DNA of 64,000 bases, taken from Chionoecetes opilio (taxonomy: Eukaryota > Arthropoda > Malacostraca > Decapoda > Majidae). Positions 41,510-52,984 of this stretch are shown here, in pieces. How positions within the stretch are numbered: position 1 is the stretch's first letter; each line of letters begins with the position of its first letter. The position numbers and the translations under genes were made by a program. The stretch spans positions 496,126-560,125 of the forward strand of contig JACEEZ010024172.1 in NCBI GenBank assembly GCA_016584305.1, written 5' to 3'. The notes below the pieces were generated by a model. The model was not told where the DNA came from and searched no databases. It saw only the letters and a program-made list of their open reading frames with translations.

Positions 41510-42084
41510 ATACTAGTTAAGCAGTTAAGAGGAATCATCTTTCATTTTTTCAGGAAAGCACCAAATTTGGCACACATGTAGTGTGGACCTATACAATTGT
41601 TTTCCTGAGGGGCGCCCAAAAATTCAGGCCCCTGGTGGCCGCCATATTGAATTTCAACATGACCTATTTCCCTCAATTACTTCTATACTATGGGCGATAA
41701 CACCACAGTTCCAGTGTCTTACCTCATGTTTTCATGGTCTCTGAATCCAATGGGATCAATTGCATAATGATTGGCGTCCGCCATCTTTGATTTCAAGATG
41801 GCCGCCATGGTGTTTGAATTTTCATGAATCTCTCATAGTTTTTTAGGTAAAATTTAAATTCCAAGTGATACACATTGTTGTATTGGTCTCTGATAACAAT
41901 GAAATGTTATTAATTAATCAAAGCTACACACAGTTGCAGTTTTACCTTAAAATATTGTGGGCACTTGAAAGATAGAGGCTCTCGCACAGACGCGTAGTAC
42001 TACAAGCACTGTCCATCGCAGTCACACAGTGATGTGCAGGGCAGATTTGCCCTGTAGCATTTACAGTTGCCTTTACAGGCCGAC

Positions 42085-42480
42085 TTACAATGGTAGCTTG
42101 TAAGCTCTGAACATGCCTCCTGTATCAGTAGTATTGTATTCCAAATTTGGGGTCCAAGAAGTCCCTGTTTTCATCCAGCCCCAATCAGCTGGTGATGGAA
42201 GTTCTGGGTAGGGCACAAGTGCCTTACTCCATACGTATCCAGCCTGAAAACATGCACGTTTTAGGTGTTGTTTGAAGGCATCTGCTGTTGGGGGAATGGG
42301 ATCAATTGTTCTTGCCATCTTCGTGAACAAGTGTCGGCGCATGTCATTCACTGTCTTTATCTCGGTAGTCCAGTCATAGAGGATGGCAACATATCTTTCT
42401 ATGCTCTGTAGTTCCATTGTAAAAGCGTTCACAGATGGCCTATAAGTGAGAGCATGAAAGGTCTGCGTGATGCTGGGGCA
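42085..42480 (-). pseudogene. Inverted copy of the C-terminal 130 codons of the foldback protein
   Basis: Antisense copy in the left arm. It reads SITQTFHALTYRPSVNAFTM, QSIERYVAILYDWTTEIKTV and ends FRAYKLPL, the same residues as the right-arm copy over the whole shared length. It has no 5' part of its own. The frame runs upstream into antisense of the centre (to 42810) only because that happens to be open. Confidence 0.85.
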
Positions 42481-44110
42481 TTTGCCAATGATGCGCTCCC
42501 TTGTTTCAACCATTGAGGAGATGGGAAACCCGTTCGAAGATGACAGCAATGATCTTATATCACTTGAATCGAAGGAAATATTGCCATCCAGCGTTAGAGA
42601 GACTGTCATGCACTTTAAAAAGATTGGTAAAACACAGTACCAAACATTCATAGAAGAGCGTCTGGAGAAGCAGGAGAAAGCTATAGATGATGTAATCTCT
42701 CGGAATAGGCTTCCACTTTGCAATAGTCCAAAGCAAGTTGATAATTCAAAGGTAAAGGGAATGGTAGCAGAACTCAAGAATGACTGCCATCTGTTTTCAC
42801 GATTGTACATTGCGAGTCAGCGGCGAGAAAGAGACTTGGATAACTTCTTCTGCCATGAGAACCAGGCGTTTCCTCCAGCGATCACCAACAATGGCAAAAT
42901 GCGGAAGGGCGCTAAATCGGGCCTCTTACAATCGTTGGAAAAAGTTTCCCCTGCTGTCCATATGGGTCCACAGGTGGATGCAGAGGACTTTGATGGGGCG
43001 GCAGTTATCCACCTTCTGCCAAGGGACACAGCAAAAAACCTCTATGAATATGGGTAGAACATTTTCATCCCATACTTTGAAGGTCAACTGCGAGACACCA
43101 GCCGTGTAGACATTGTATGGGACACCTATCATCCAGACAGCCTAAAATCTACCACACACCAAGAGAGGGGGTCCAGATCGCGCCATCGTATTCTACCTTC
43201 GACGAAGATACCAGGGAACTGGAAAAGTTTCTTGCGGAATGATGAAAACAAGGAGGAGTTGTTCAGATTCTTATCGCATATGGTGGTGGGTGGTTGGAAA
43301 GGAAAGAAGATCTATGCATCTATTGGTGACAAAGTGCTAATATCGCAACCAGATGCCAACATCAAGAAGCTGAGCCCATGTACACAAGAAGAAGCGGATA
43401 CAAGAGCCCATTTACATATCCTTGATGCCGTGAAAGAGGGGAGAAAATGGGTATTGATTCGAACTGTAGATACTGATATTGTGGTCTTAGCAATAGCACA
43501 CTGTTTTGCCTACCAGTCACACGGTCTGGAGGAACTCTGGATTGTCATTGGCACTGGTAAAAGTTACCGCTACCTTACCATTCATAAAATTGCCACCGGC
43601 CTTGGCCGCAGGAAGTCCGAGTTTTTGCCATTATTTCATGCCTTGACTGGCTGCGACACAGTGTCATATTATGCCCAAATGGGGAAAAAGACAGCATGGT
43701 AGGCTTGGGAGGCATACCCCAGCATCACGCAGACCTTTCATGCTCTTACTTATAGGCCATCTGTGAACGCTTTTACTATGGAACTACAGAGCATAGAAAG
43801 ATATGTTGCTATCCTCTATGACTGGACTACCGAGATAAAGACAGTGAATGACATGCGCCGACACTTGTTCACGAAGATGGCAAGAACAATTGATCCCATT
43901 CCCCCAACAGCAGATGCCTTCAAACAACACCTAAAACGTGCATGTTTTCAGGCTGGATACGTATGGAGTAAGGCACTTGTGCCCTACCCAGAACTTCCAT
44001 CACCAGCTGATTGGGGCTGGATGAAAACAGGGACTTCTTGGACCCCAAATTTGGAATACAATACTACTGATACAGGAGGCATGTTCAGAGCTTACAAGCT
44101 ACCATTGTAA
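42467..44110 (+). pseudogene. Uncharacterised transposon-borne protein, two in-frame TAG
   Basis: A single frame of about 547 codons, interrupted only by TAG at 43055-43057 and 43700-43702. Motifs in order: EEMGNPFEDDSNDLISLES (~codons 20-40), KNDCHLFSRLYIASQ, RDLDNFFCHENQAFPP, GAAVIHLLP, then IPGNWKSFLRNDENKEELF, SPCTQEEADTRAHLHILDA (acidic, ~codons 303-321), IRTVDTDIVVLAIAH (~codons 332-346), GTGKSYRYLTIHKIATGLG, FHALTGCDTVSYYAQMGKKT and a Trp/Tyr-rich tail. I recognise this order from a large family of unannotated proteins repeated in invertebrate genomes; no function is established to my knowledge. The EEAD...DTD...D acidic pattern recalls PIN/FEN-like nucleases, which is only a hypothesis. 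The true N-terminus is missing: the frame begins at the arm junction. Dead unless TAG is read through. Confidence 0.8.
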
Positions 44111-44719
44111 GTCGGCCTGTAAAGGCAACTGTAAATGCTACAGGGCAAATCTGCCCTGCACATCACTGTGTGACTGCGATGGACAGTGCTTGTAGTACTA
44201 CGCGTCTGTGCGAGAGCCTCTATCTTTCAAGTGCCCACAATATTTTAAGGTAAAACTGCAACTGTGTGTAGCTTTGATTAATTAATAACATTTCATTGTT
44301 ATCAGAGACCAATACAACAATGTGTATCACTTGGAATTTAAATTTTACCTAAAAAACTATGAGAGATTCATGGAAATTGAAACACCATGGCGGCCATCTT
44401 GAAATCAAAGATGGCGGACGCCAATCGTTATGCAATTGATCCCATTGATTCAGAGACCATGAAAACATGAAGTAAGACACTGGAACTGTGGTGTTATCGC
44501 CCATAGTATAGAAGTAATTGAGTGAAATAGGTCATAGAGGGCGGCCATGTTGAAATTCCATATGGCGGCCACCAGGAGGCCTGAATTTTTGGGCGCCCCT
44601 CAGGAAAACAATTGTATAGGTCCACACTACATGTGTGCCAAATTTGGTGCTTTCCTGAGAAAATGAACGAGATGCCTTAATTTTCGGCCTTAACTGCTCT
44701 ACTATACCGACTTATTATA

Positions 44720-44812
44720 CAGGAGTCGTATTAACCTTAACAGACATAGGCCGTATTAACCTTAACAGACACAGGCCGTATTAACCTTAACAGACATAGG
44801 CCGCATTAACCC
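44720..44812. repeat. 25-bp minisatellite, ~3.5 copies
   Basis: GTATTAACCTTAACAGACAT+AGGCC repeated. The first unit overlaps the direct repeat that flanks the foldback element. Confidence 0.88.
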
Positions 44813-45108
44813 ATGGCCGGGCCCCGAGGCGTTCAAGTATTTCGGGCCCCCTCCGGCACTTCAATCTTTCACCTCACTACTGCTGACGACTGACCCTGAT
44901 ACGGTAGGTTAGGTTTGGTTAGGTTAGGTTAGGTTAGGTTAGGTTAGAAGTACTAGATACCAGTACATGGCTCTATTTCCATTTTGAGGGTCTCGTGAAA
45001 AATTCTGTTCACAATATTTTTCAGTGCCTCAGCAAAAAAAATTGGCGGGCCCCTAGTCCTTGCGGGGCCCCTAGGCTTCAGTTGTCAGCCTTATGCATAA
45101 CACGGCCC
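44808..45108. mobile_element. Possible hAT-like MITE rich in GGGCCCC
   Basis: The left part holds GGCCGGGCCCCGAGGCG. The right part, inverted, begins CAGGGCCGTGTTATGCATAA and contains two GGGGCCC blocks. A telomere-like tract lies inside. No target duplication was found, so this is tentative. Confidence 0.35.
44907..44947 (+). repeat. Interstitial (TTAGG)n
   Basis: About seven GGTTA units with one variant (GGTTT). TTAGG is the usual arthropod telomere repeat. Confidence 0.88.
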
Positions 45109-45510
45109 TGTTTGAAGGGGTTACTTTATTCAATGGATCTAAACTGTTATACATACCACCTGCATGAGGGTAGGACAATACAGTGACAAAATAAAGAAAA
45201 GAGGCAATTGGCCAACTCCTCTAAATTGCCTGTCAAAAAGAATGAAGAAAAAATGTAAAATAACAAGAATGGATTTAAAAAGTTATCACAGAACTTAAGG
45301 CGAAAAAAGATGCTGCCTGCCAAAAAAAAAAGATTATAATAAAAAGATAAGAATTTAAAAGTGATCACAGAACAAAAGGCGAAAAAAATGCGAAAACTCT
45401 TGTGTAACTCCCTAACCAACAAATATCAAATCCATTAAACAAACCTATATCTACTCAAACAACATTTCAAGCAAGCGAAGCAACCGCATATAACATTAAC
45501 TAAAATAAAG
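45109..45510. other. Unassigned AT-rich sequence
   Basis: Contains a ~65-bp imperfect direct repeat (GATTTAAAAAGTTATCACAG near 45271 and GAATTTAAAAGTGATCACAG near 45350). No gene. Confidence 0.5.
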
Positions 45511-48378
45511 CCTAACATCCTTCTCTAAAAACCTAACATCCTCCTCTAAAAACCTAACATCCTCCTCTAAAAACCTAACATCCTCCTCTAAAAATCTAAC
45601 ATCCTCCTCTAAAAACCTAACATCCTCCTCTAAAACCTAACATCCTCCTCTAAAAACCTAACATCCTCCTCTAAAAACCTAACCATCCTCCTCTAAAAAC
45701 CTAACATCCTCCTCTAAAAACCTAACATCCTCCTCTGAAAACCTAACATCCTCCTCTAAAAACCTAACATCCTCCTCTAAAAACCTAACATCCTTTTCTA
45801 AAAACCTAACATCCTCCTCTAAAAACCTAAGATCCTCCTCTAAAAACCTAACATCCTCCTCTAAAAACCTAACATCCTCCTCTAAAAACCTAACATCCTC
45901 CTCTAAAAACCTAACATCCTCCTCTAAACCTAACATCTCCTCTAAAACCTAACATCCTCCTCTAAAAACCTAACATCCTCCTCTAAAACCTAACATCCTC
46001 CTCTAAAAACCTAACATCCTCCTCTAAAAACCTAAGATCCTCCTCTAAAAACCTAACATCCTCCTCTAAAAATCTAACCTCCTCCTCTAAAAACCTAACA
46101 TCCTCCTCTAAAACCTTACATCCTCCTCTAAAAACCTAACATCCTCCTCTAAAAACCTAACATCCTCCTCTAAAAACCTAACATCCTCCTCTAAAAACCT
46201 AACATCCTCCTCTAAAAACCTAACATGCTCCTCTAAAAACCTAACATCCTCCTCTAAAAACCTAACATCCTCCTCTAAAAACCTAACATGCTCCTCTAAA
46301 AACCTAACATCCTCCTCTAAAAACCTAACATCTTCCTCTAAAAACCTAACATGCTCCTCTAAAAACCTAACATCCTCCTCTAAAAACCTAACATCCTCCT
46401 CTAAAAACCTAACATCCTCCTCTAAAAACCTAACATCCTCCTCTAGAAACCTAACATCCTCCTCTAAAACCTAACATCCTCCTCTAAAAACCTAACATCC
46501 TCCTCTGAAAACCTAACATCCTCCTCTAAAACCTAAATCTCCTCTAAAACTAACTCCTCCTCTAAAAACCTAACATCCTCCTCTAAAAACCTAACATCCT
46601 CCTCTAAAAACCTAACATCCTCCTCTAAAAACCTAACATCCTCCTCTAAAAACCTAACATCCTCCTCTAAAAACCTAACATCCTCCTCTAAAAACCTAAC
46701 ATCCTCCTCTAAATACCTAACATACTCCTCTAAAAACCTAACATCCTCCTTCTAAAAAACCTAACATCTCCTCTAAAAACCTAACATCCTCCTCTAAAAA
46801 CCTAACATCCTCCTCTAAAAACCTAACATCCTCCTCTAAAACCTAACATCCTCTCTAAAAACCTAACATCCTCCTCTAAAAACCTAACATCTCCTCTAAA
46901 AACCTAACATCCTCCTCTAAAAACCTAACATCCTCCTCTAAAAAACCTAACATGCCTCCTCTAAAAAACCTAACATCCTCCTCTAAAAACCTAACATGCT
47001 CCTCTAAAAACCTAACATCCTCCTCTAAAAACCTAACATCTTCCTCTAAAAACCTAACATGCTCCTCTAAAAATCTAACATGCTCCTCTAAAAACCTAAC
47101 ATCCTCCTCTAAAAACCTAACCTCCTCCTCTAAAACCTAACATGCTCCTCTAAAAACCTAACATCCTCTTCTAAAAACCTAACATCCTCCTCTAAAAACC
47201 TAACATCCTCCTCTAAAAACCTAACTCCTCCTCTAAAACCTAACATCCTCCTCTAAAAACCTAACATCCTCTCTTAAAAACCTAACATCCTCTCTAAAAA
47301 CCTAACATCCTCCTAAAAACCTAACTCCTCCTCTAAAACCTAACATCCTCCTCTAAAAACCTAAATCCTCTTAAAAACCTAACATCCTCCTCTAAAAACC
47401 TAACATCCTCCTTTAAAAACCTAACCTCCTCCTCTAAAAACCTAACATCCCCTCTAAAACTAAATCCTCTAAAAACCAATCCTCCTCTAAAAACCTAACA
47501 TCCTCTAAAAACCTAACATCCTCCTCTAAAAACCTAACATCCTCCTCTAAAAACCTAACATCCTCCTCTAAAACCAACATCCTCTAAAAACCTAAATCCT
47601 CCTCTAAAAAACTAACATCCTCCTCTAAAAACCTAACATCCTCCTCTAAAAAACCTAAATCCTCCTCTAAAAACCTAACATCCTCCTCTAAAAACCTAAC
47701 ATCCTCCTCTAAAAACCTAACATCCTCCTCTAAAAACCTAACATCCTCCTCTAAAAACCTAACATCCTCCTCTAAAAACCTAACATCCTCCTCTAAAAAC
47801 CTAACATCCTCCTCTAAAAACCTAACATCTTCCTCTAAAAACCTAACATCCTCCTCTAAAAACCTAACATCCTCCTCTAAAAAACCTAACATCTTCCTCT
47901 AAAAACCTAACATCCTCCTCTAAAAACCTAACATCTCCTCTAAAAACCTAACATCTCCTCTAAAAACCTAACATCCTCCTCTAAAAACCTAACATCCTCC
48001 TCTAAAAACCTAACATCCTCCTCTAAAAACCTAACATCCTCCTCTAAAAACCAAACATCCTCCTCTAAAAACCTAACATCCTCCTCTAAAAACCTAACAT
48101 CCTCCTTTAAAAACCTAACATCCTCCTCTAAAAACCTAACATCCTCCTCTAAAAACCTAACATCCTCCTCTAAAAACCTAACATCCTCCTCTAAAAACCT
48201 AACATCCTCCTCTAAAAACCTAACATCCTCCTCTAAAAACCTAACATCCTCCTCTGAAAACCTAACATCCTCCTTTAAAAGCCTAACATCCTCCTCTAAA
48301 AACCTAACATCCTCCTCTAAAAGCCTAACATCCTCCTCTAAAAACCTAACATCTTCCTCTAAAAACCTAACATCCACC
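45511..48378. repeat. 21-bp minisatellite, array 1, ~137 copies
   Basis: The unit is CCTAACATCCTCCTCTAAAA plus A. Many copies lose or gain 1-5 bases, so reading frames are broken repeatedly. Longest surviving minus-strand frames are 45679-45936, 47584-47892 and 47940-48413, all (RFLEEDV)n. Confidence 0.96.
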
Positions 48379-48383
48379 TCCTC

Positions 48384-48785
48384 ACACAATTTTACGACCA
48401 ACCATAAAATCATTCATAAGACCCTTGATGAATAGAAACACTTACTATCGAGGTGTTTTTCCTAGCCACATTTCCTTGACAACCTCGTATCAGGAATTAA
48501 TTTTGTCTGTCATGAACACCTGCTGAGATTTTACCTTGAACTAATTGGTTTGGTGTGGCAATTCGCCCGTTCCCGCGTCTCCATTGACCTCTCAGGCGAT
48601 GACATAATAGAGGGGGAGGGGGAGGAGGGGGAAAGGAAGGGGGAAGGAGGGGACGAAGGGGAGGAGGAGGAGGGGGGAGGAGGAGGAGGGGGGAGGAGGA
48701 GACAAAAAAGGAAGAAAAAGTTAGTCTTAACAAATATTTTTCTCTCAAAAAAGAAGACAAAGAAAAAGTTAGCTATCAAGTTTTA

Positions 48786-48790
<5 letters not shown>
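48384..48790. other. Unassigned spacer with GGA-rich block
   Basis: (GGA)n/(GGGGA)n at 48610-48702; otherwise nothing recognised. Confidence 0.55.

Positions 48791-48869
<79 letters not shown>
48791..48869. repeat. (TC)n microsatellite
   Basis: About 39 TC units. Confidence 0.96.
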
Positions 48870-48876
<7 letters not shown>

Positions 48877-49082
48877 CCCAGAACTACTCATCAATCTATC
48901 AATCTTTACATGCTACTTATTCCTATTATTTATCTTTGAGGTTCTTTATCTCTCTTGAACCTCTTACAAAGAAGAGCGGCAGATAACACAACACTCCACC
49001 ACCACCGCCTCCACCACAGTTAAACAATCAACACCCCCACCACCACCACCACACATTTAAACCACTAATATCACCGCCACAA

Positions 49083-49160
49083 CTAACCTAACCCCTAAAT
49101 ACCTAACCTAACCTTGTAACCTAACCTAACCTTACCTAACCTAACCTAACCTAACCCCTA
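49083..49160 (-). repeat. Interstitial (TTAGG)n, degenerate
   Basis: CCTAA units on the plus strand (CTAACCTAACCTAACCTAAC), interspersed with CTAAATACCTAACC and CTTACC variants. Confidence 0.85.
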
Positions 49161-49190
49161 ATACCCAACCCCAAAAACACTATAATAACG

Positions 49191-49390
49191 TTAAGCCCTT
49201 CACGCCCAGATCTTTTCTTTGCTATAAAAAAAATCGTCTGTAGTTAACCATAAAATAACGAAAAGTAACTAAATAAACCAAATTAGCTAGTCGACAAGGA
49301 TACTAAACAGGTCATGGCTATAAAATATGGCTTATAGTCACTAAAAATCGTCTAATGGTGCAAATTACGTTCTGGGTCTCAAGGGGTTAC
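49191..49390 (+). mobile_element. TTAA-flanked MITE, copy 4
   Basis: Starts TTAAGCCCTTCACGCCCAGA and ends TCTGGGTCTCAAGGGGTTAC. The interior GTCTGTAGTTAACCATAAAA corresponds to the other copies. About 15 bp is missing near the right end (no CCCAAATTACAATGGAA). Confidence 0.78.
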
Positions 49391-49604
49391 TGTTTATAAT
49401 AGTATACGATTCAAGGTTACATAATCCATTGCTTAACTAACCACTGTAGTAACGAGGTAATTTCATGTACCCCATGCCCTTTCTGCCTGCAGTTTCAAGG
49501 CCTGCATTTGTTGAAGTTCTTTTATCACTCATTGCCTGCTTTATCTCCTTATCTCTCTTTCTCTCTCCTTAGTCCTCCTCTTATCCCGTCTTTCTTTCCT
49601 GCTT
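49391..49604. other. Unassigned sequence
   Basis: Nothing recognised; pyrimidine-rich from 49540. Confidence 0.5.
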
Positions 49605-50767
49605 TCCTCCTCTAAAAACCTAACATCCTCCTCTAAAAACCTAACATCCTCCTCTAAAAACCTAACATCCTCCTTTAAAAACCTAACATCCTCCTCTAAA
49701 AACCTAACATCCTCCTTTAAAAACCTAACATCTTCCTCTAAAAACCTAACATCCTTCTCTAAAAACCTAACATGCTCCTCTAAAAACCTAACATCCTCCT
49801 CTAAAAACCTAACATCCTCTTCTAAAAACCTAACATCCTTCTCTAAAAACCTAATATCCTCTAAAAACCTAACATCCTCCTCTAAAAACCTAACATCCTC
49901 CTCTAAAAACCTAACATCCTCTTCTAAAAACCTAACATCCTCCTCTAAAAACCTAACATCCTCCTCTAAAAACCTAACATCCTCCTCTAAAAGCCTAACA
50001 TCCTCCTTTAAAAACCTAACATCCTCCTCTAAAAACCTAACCTCCTCCTCTAAAAACCTAACATCCTCCTCTAAAAACCTAACATCCTCCTCTAAAAACC
50101 TAACATCCTCCTCTAAAAACCTAACATCCTCCTCTAAAAACCTAACATCCTCCTCTAAAAACCTAACATCCTCCTTTAAAAACCTAACTTCCTCTTCTAA
50201 AAACCTAACATCCTCCTTTAAAAACCTAACATCCTCCTCTAAAAACCTAACATCCTCCTCTAAAAACCTAACATCCTCCTTTAAAAACCTAACATCCTCC
50301 TCTAAAAACCTAACATCCTCCTTTAAAAACCTAACTTCCTCCTCTAAAAACCTAACATCCTCCTCTAAAAACCTAACTTTCTCCTCTAAAAACCTAACAT
50401 CCTCCTCTAAAAACCTAACTTCCTCCTCTAAAAACCTAACTTTCTCCTCTAAAAACCTAACATCCTCCTCTAAAAACCTAACTTCCTCCTCTAAAAACCT
50501 AACATCCTCCTCTAAAAACCTAACATCCTCCTCTAAAAACCTAACTTCCTCCTCTAAAAACCTAACATCTTCCTCTAAAAACCTAACATCCTCCTCTAAA
50601 AACCTAACATCCTCCTCTAAAAACCTAACTTCCTCCTCTAAAAACCTAACATCTTCCTGTAAAAACCTAACATCCTCCTCTAAAAACCTAACATCCTCCT
50701 CTAAAAACCTAACATCTTCCTCTAAAAACCTAACATCTTCCTCTAAAAACCTAACATCCTCCTCCAT
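49541..50767 (-). other. 408-codon frame, (RFLEEDV)n heptads; coding status unknown
   Basis: Starts MEEDVRFLEED and runs through about 55 heptads before a basic tail ending KEREREIRR. Each 21-bp unit reads GAG GAG GAT GTT AGG TTT TTA. Leu and Val alternate at 4-3 spacing, the geometry of a coiled coil. No signal peptide, promoter or homologue is evident, and a 21-bp repeat opens frames by itself. Many substitutions are non-synonymous (E/K, D/E/K). I list it because the frame is kept intact while the sister array is broken. Confidence 0.25.
49605..50765. repeat. 21-bp minisatellite, array 2, ~55 copies
   Basis: Same unit as 45511-48378 but with almost no indels. Copies differ by substitutions (CTCC/CTTC/TTCC, TCTA/TTTA). 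The one length change visible, near 49850-49862, removes three bases. Confidence 0.96.
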
Positions 50768-50976
50768 CGCTTCGTCATTGCCTCTTGCTCTTTCCTACTT
50801 TGCTTGATTCTGCCTTGCTATTGCTTTCGTATTTCTCGTCTCTATGTTATTGTAATTTCTTTTTCATTTTCTTATTCTTATTTTCTTATTTCTTTTCTTA
50901 TTCCTTGATAAGCACCGTGATTTTTCTTCCTCAATTTCTTCATGTATCGCTTTTCCAACTGCATTGTCTTACTTGA

Positions 50977-50982
<6 letters not shown>
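50768..50982. other. Unassigned T-rich sequence
   Basis: Nothing recognised. Confidence 0.5.

Positions 50983-51039
<57 letters not shown>
50983..51039. repeat. (TC)n microsatellite
   Basis: Clean tract. Confidence 0.95.
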
Positions 51040-51042
<3 letters not shown>

Positions 51043-51196
51043 CCTAGCCCGCTTATCTCCCCCGAAACCTAACTGAGAGAAGGACTAGTTAACATCTTGA
51101 CATCTTTCTCCTCCTCTTTTTAATGGTTCTTTTCGGTTTCCTCAAATTCAAGTTCACACATACACAAAAGAAGTTCCAATTAGTTTTTATTAGTAC

Positions 51197-51200
<4 letters not shown>

Positions 51201-51279
<79 letters not shown>
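51201..51279. repeat. (TC)n microsatellite
   Basis: Clean tract. Confidence 0.96.
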
Positions 51280-51283
<4 letters not shown>

Positions 51284-51721
51284 CACACCATTTCAAAGCA
51301 AACGACCTTGAAACTTTAAGCTGCCGGACGTACGATAAACACTCCTCCTCCTCCTTTCCCTCCCTCCCTTTTATACGCATCCAAGCACAAGTCTTATCAT
51401 TCATTCCTCTTCCTCCTTCCATTTCATTCCCCTTATAACCTCACCTGTTTATCCCTTCACCTCCTCACCCCTGAAAATCTAACCCCACACACCCCTCCCC
51501 TCCCCTCCACCCCCTCCATTTCCCCTCCACTTATAAGATTGTGTCTAGTTATTAATAAGACTCGCCATTCCCTCCTCTCCCCACTCTTCTCCCCCCTCCC
51601 TCCCCTCCCCTCCCCTTCCTCCTCTCCCATCCCTTCTCTCCCCTTCCCTTTTCTCCTCTCCCTTCCCTCCCCTTCCTTCCCTCTGATAACTCCTTCCCAT
51701 CTGCAGTCGTCCCCCTCCCAC

Positions 51722-51723
<2 letters not shown>
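51280..51723. other. C/T-rich unassigned sequence
   Basis: CCCCTCCCC/CTCCCTTCC-rich at 51480-51720; no gene. Confidence 0.55.
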
Positions 51724-51765
<42 letters not shown>

Positions 51766-51807
51766 CCTAAACAGGCTCCTAACAACAACAAGTGTGTGTG
51801 TGTGTGT

Positions 51808-51840
<33 letters not shown>

Positions 51841-51848
51841 GTGTGTGG
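51724..51848. repeat. (TC)n then (GT)n
   Basis: TC at 51724-51762 and GT at 51793-51848. Confidence 0.93.
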
Positions 51849-52214
51849 TTTAGACGACCTCGAGTGACGTCATGACATATGGGCGAGGACAGTGACCTCA
51901 AAAATATTGGGGCTGCGTGGACTGGGCAAGCGGGGTGGTAAAAGTGGGGCGGGGCATTAGCTGTATCTCAACAAGGATTACGTTCAGGGCGTGTGTGTGT
52001 GTGTGTGTGTTGTGTGTGTGTGTGTGTGTGTGTCTCAATGGACGAAACATGCGGGTATTCAATCTTTTTCTCTTCTAGTTTTATTCAGATTTTTTCTCGC
52101 TATTTCTTAATCTAGTTTTTATTTTTCGCCCCTATAGTACCCAGTTTGTCTCCTGTTGGTGTTGATAGATATAAATAAACAGACGTAGCTACAGATAAAT
52201 AAATACCGTCAATC
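51849..52214. other. Unassigned sequence with (GT)n
   Basis: GT tract at 51991-52034; no gene recognised. Confidence 0.55.
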
Positions 52215-52237
52215 AAAACTTAGTAAGCAGAGTAAAA

Positions 52238-52432
52238 CCGCAAAGGAGCTCGAAAAAAGGACACGGCAAAAATAAAAACGCAAAAGAGCTCGAAAAAGGA
52301 ACACGGCAAAAAAAAGAACGCAAAGGAGCTCGAAAAAAGAACACGGCAAAAATAAAAACGCAAAGGAGCTCGAAAAAAGAACACGGTTAAAAATAAAAAC
52401 ACAAAGGAGCTCGAAAAAAGGACACGGCTATC
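52238..52432. repeat. 40-bp tandem repeat, ~5 copies
   Basis: GCAAAGGAGCTCGAAAAAAG plus GACACGGCAAAAATAAAAAC at 40-bp spacing from about 52240 to 52432. Confidence 0.92.
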
Positions 52433-52984
52433 CAAACACTGGATAAAAACAGAAAAACATGGAAAAACACGCTAAATTCTAAAGATCCCAATGGCTGAAG
52501 GAAAGAAGGAAGAGGATGAAGGAAGAAGGAAGGAAGGAAGGAAGGAAGAAGAGGAAGGGGGAAGGACGGAAGAGGATGGAAGAGGAAGAAGAAAAGAGCA
52601 AGAGAGCTAATATGACTTAACTGAGAAAGAAAAAGAGAAGGAGGAAGAAGGAAAGAAAAATGCACAAGGCTACAAAGATGATAGCTCTTCAGTAGCTTTT
52701 ATGAGTTTCCGGTTTGCATTGGAGGGAGGAGGAGGAGGAGGATTACATAGGATTACATAGGAATAACAGACACCAGGAGACCTATTGGTTCATAGCGAGG
52801 GTATCTGCTGCACTACATACTATTTACTATCAATTAATTGTAAGAAAACAGTTGGAAAATGATACCATGTCCCTAAAGAGGATAGGAACATGGAAGTTTC
52901 ATAGTGCAGAATAATAGGATATGAAAAATACTAACTACAACTACCACTATAACTAATCGATACGAGGGACTAGATATGAATTCG
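52433..52984. other. Unassigned sequence
   Basis: GAAGGAA-rich at 52500-52650, (AGG)n at 52723-52742. No gene seen. Confidence 0.5.

Larger units (their letters stand above)
41510..44719. mobile_element. Foldback transposon with uncharacterised protein, 3.2 kb
   Basis: Two inverted arms of ~970-990 bp (about 41510-42480 and 43716-44719) flank a ~1.24-kb centre. Arm similarity is very high near the centre (inverted GTCTGCGTGATGCTGGGGCAT-type junctions) and lower towards the ends (GCAGTTAAG, TTTTCAGGAAAGCACCAAAT-type). The 3' part of the gene lies in the right arm, so the left arm holds an inverted copy of it. Both flanks share an 18-bp direct repeat, possibly a target duplication but also part of a 25-bp minisatellite. 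The superfamily is not assigned. Confidence 0.82.

Noticed and set aside
44808..45108. Firm hAT MITE call
   Set aside because: Ends do not match convincingly and no 8-bp duplication is present; kept only as a low-confidence feature.
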